From positions 1-5,918 of the forward strand of contig JAUNUZ010000160.1 of the NCBI GenBank assembly GCA_030537915.1: a stretch of 5,918 nt of DNA, in the 5' to 3' direction. The notes under the pieces are model-generated. The model worked only from the letters and a program-made list of their open reading frames with translations. It had not been told where the DNA came from and did no database searches. The translations under genes were made by a program, and so were the position numbers. How positions within the stretch are numbered: the first letter of the stretch is position 1; the number at the start of each line of letters is the position of its first letter. The DNA is from Micrococcales bacterium (GTDB taxonomy: Bacteria; Actinomycetota; Actinomycetes; Actinomycetales; Dermatophilaceae). This document shows, in pieces, positions 4,904-5,918 of this stretch.

Positions 4904-5918
4904 GTGACCTCTGTGCCTGCCACCCCGTACCTCGTTGTCGACGAAGAAGTCCTGCGCGACAACATTGCGCGCATGGCCGCGCGCGGCCGGGACGCCGGCT
5001 TCGCGCTGCGGCCCCACGTCAAGACGCACAAATGTCTGGAGATCGCGCGGCTGCAGGTGCAGGCGGGCGCCGTCGGCATCACCGTCGCGACCCTCGGTGA
5101 AGCGGAGGTCTTCGCCGAAGGAGGCTTCGACGACATCTTCATCGCCTACCCCTTGTGGGTCGACACCGCCAAGATCGAGCGGATTCGGGCGTTGGCGCAG
5201 CGGTGTCGCCTGCGAGTCGGAGTGGATTCGTTGCAGGGAGTTGCACAACTCGCTCGCGCCGCTGCCAGAGCGGGTGCGGTGCCGCTGGAGGTCGTTGTCG
5301 AGGTGGACAGCGGGCACCACCGCTCCGGGGTGTCACCGGGGGAGGCCGGTGGGGTAGCGCGGGCGGTGATCGAGGCGGGTCTGGCGTGCGCGGGGATCTT
5401 CACGTTCCCTGGGCACTCCTACGCACTCGGAGGCGGCCGCGCACAGGCAGGCGGTGACGAGGCCGCGGCCCTCGCGCAGGCGGCAACGCGCCTGCGGGCC
5501 GCGGGAGTCGAGCCGAGGATCGTCAGCGGCGGGTCGACGCCGAGCCTGGAGTTCGCGGACAGCTCGGTCGCGACCGAGCGGCGGCCGGGCGTCTACGTCT
5601 TCGGGGACGCCCAGCAGTGGGAGCTAGGGAGCGCTCGGGCCGACGAGATCGCCCTGACCGCCTATGCGACAGTCGTCAGTCATGCGGGCGGCCGAGCCGT
5701 CCTCGACTCGGGGAGCAAGGTCATCGGCGCCGACCGCGCGGGCTATGCCACCGGTTTCGGCCGCCTCCTGGACTACCCGGACGCGCGAATCGTTCTCCTT
5801 TCCGAGCACCATGCGGTGGTGGACATGGTCGGTGGCGAGCTGCCCGAGCTCGGCAGCATCGTGCGGGTAGTGCCCAACCACGTCTGCAATGCCGTGAACC
5901 TCGTTGACAAGCTCGTCA
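4904..5918 (+). CDS. D-threonine aldolase / D-serine dehydratase family PLP enzyme, 3' end cut by window edge
   Basis: Fold-type III (alanine racemase-like) PLP enzyme that would cleave D-threonine to glycine and acetaldehyde or deaminate D-serine; cytoplasmic. In all, 338 codons are visible in one frame with no stop. Domain 1 is an N-terminal TIM barrel with RPHVKTHK (36-43), Lys40 being the expected Schiff-base lysine, then EVDSGHHRSG (133-142), FPGHSY (168-173), SGGSTPS (208-214) and RRPGVYVFGD (226-235). Domain 2 is the beta-rich C-terminal serine-dehydratase-like domain with LDSGSKVIGADR (267-278), SEHH (300-303) and PNHVCNAVNL (324-333), whose His326 and Cys328 are the usual divalent-metal ligands. 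About 20-30 residues are missing past the edge. The start is GTG 4904; a second in-frame GTG at 4913 is possible. Divergent from the DedA-like gene. The motifs do not separate aldolase from dehydratase. Confidence 0.88.
   Translation, partial: MTSVPATPYLVVDEEVLRDNIARMAARGRDAGFALRPHVKTHKCLEIARLQVQAGAVGITVATLGEAEVFAEGGFDDIFIAYPLWVDTAKIERIRALAQRCRLRVGVDSLQGVAQLARAAARAGAVPLEVVVEVDSGHHRSGVSPGEAGGVARAVIEAGLACAGIFTFPGHSYALGGGRAQAGGDEAAALAQAATRLRAAGVEPRIVSGGSTPSLEFADSSVATERRPGVYVFGDAQQWELGSARADEIALTAYATVVSHAGGRAVLDSGSKVIGADRAGYATGFGRLLDYPDARIVLLSEHHAVVDMVGGELPELGSIVRVVPNHVCNAVNLVDKLV

Overview
This is a high-GC window with compact genes, frequent GTG starts and a G/C-rich third codon position. Several products have their closest recognisable relatives in actinobacteria: a SseA-type sulfurtransferase paired with a SufE-like protein (the Rv3283-Rv3284 order of Mycobacterium tuberculosis), a MhuD-like monooxygenase, and a DtxR/IdeR-like iron box. 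A chromosomal segment from an actinobacterium, possibly of the Micrococcales, fits best. There are no insertion sequences, tRNAs, rRNAs, CRISPR arrays or phage genes, and no clear sign of an accessory island.

Layout, left to right. (1) Positions 1-1136, minus strand: a two-gene operon, sseA followed by a SufE-like gene that shares one base with it (TGATG) and runs off the left edge. (2) 1290-1946, minus: a Nudix hydrolase of the CoA-pyrophosphatase type, apparently leaderless. (3) 1947-2058: a divergent promoter region. (4) 2059-3456, plus: a 465-residue NhaD/CitMHS-like antiporter of the ion-transporter superfamily, followed 58 bases later by a 95-residue MhuD/IsdG-like ABM-fold monooxygenase (3515-3802). 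(5) 3803-3997: mostly non-coding, with a tandem 12-base repeat, although a long start for the next gene would make part of it coding. (6) 3998-4240, plus: a small basic helical protein of unknown function. (7) 4241-4383: a convergent intergenic gap with a good hairpin terminator. (8) 4384-4764, minus: a short, degenerate DedA/VTT-like membrane protein preceded by a candidate iron-responsive operator. (9) 4904-end, plus: a fold-type III PLP enzyme of the D-threonine aldolase/D-serine dehydratase family, cut by the right edge.

Most of the window is ordinary core-genome content: sulfur transfer and Fe-S cluster support, nucleotide/CoA clean-up, cation exchange and D-amino-acid breakdown. The points that deserve a second look are a haem-monooxygenase-like protein that lacks the usual haem-ligand histidine, a DedA-like protein that lacks the family's key arginines but sits under a DtxR-type box, the unassigned small basic protein with an unresolved start, and two genes with a TAnnnT-N6-GTG leaderless layout. 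I did not find a convincing new multi-gene system.
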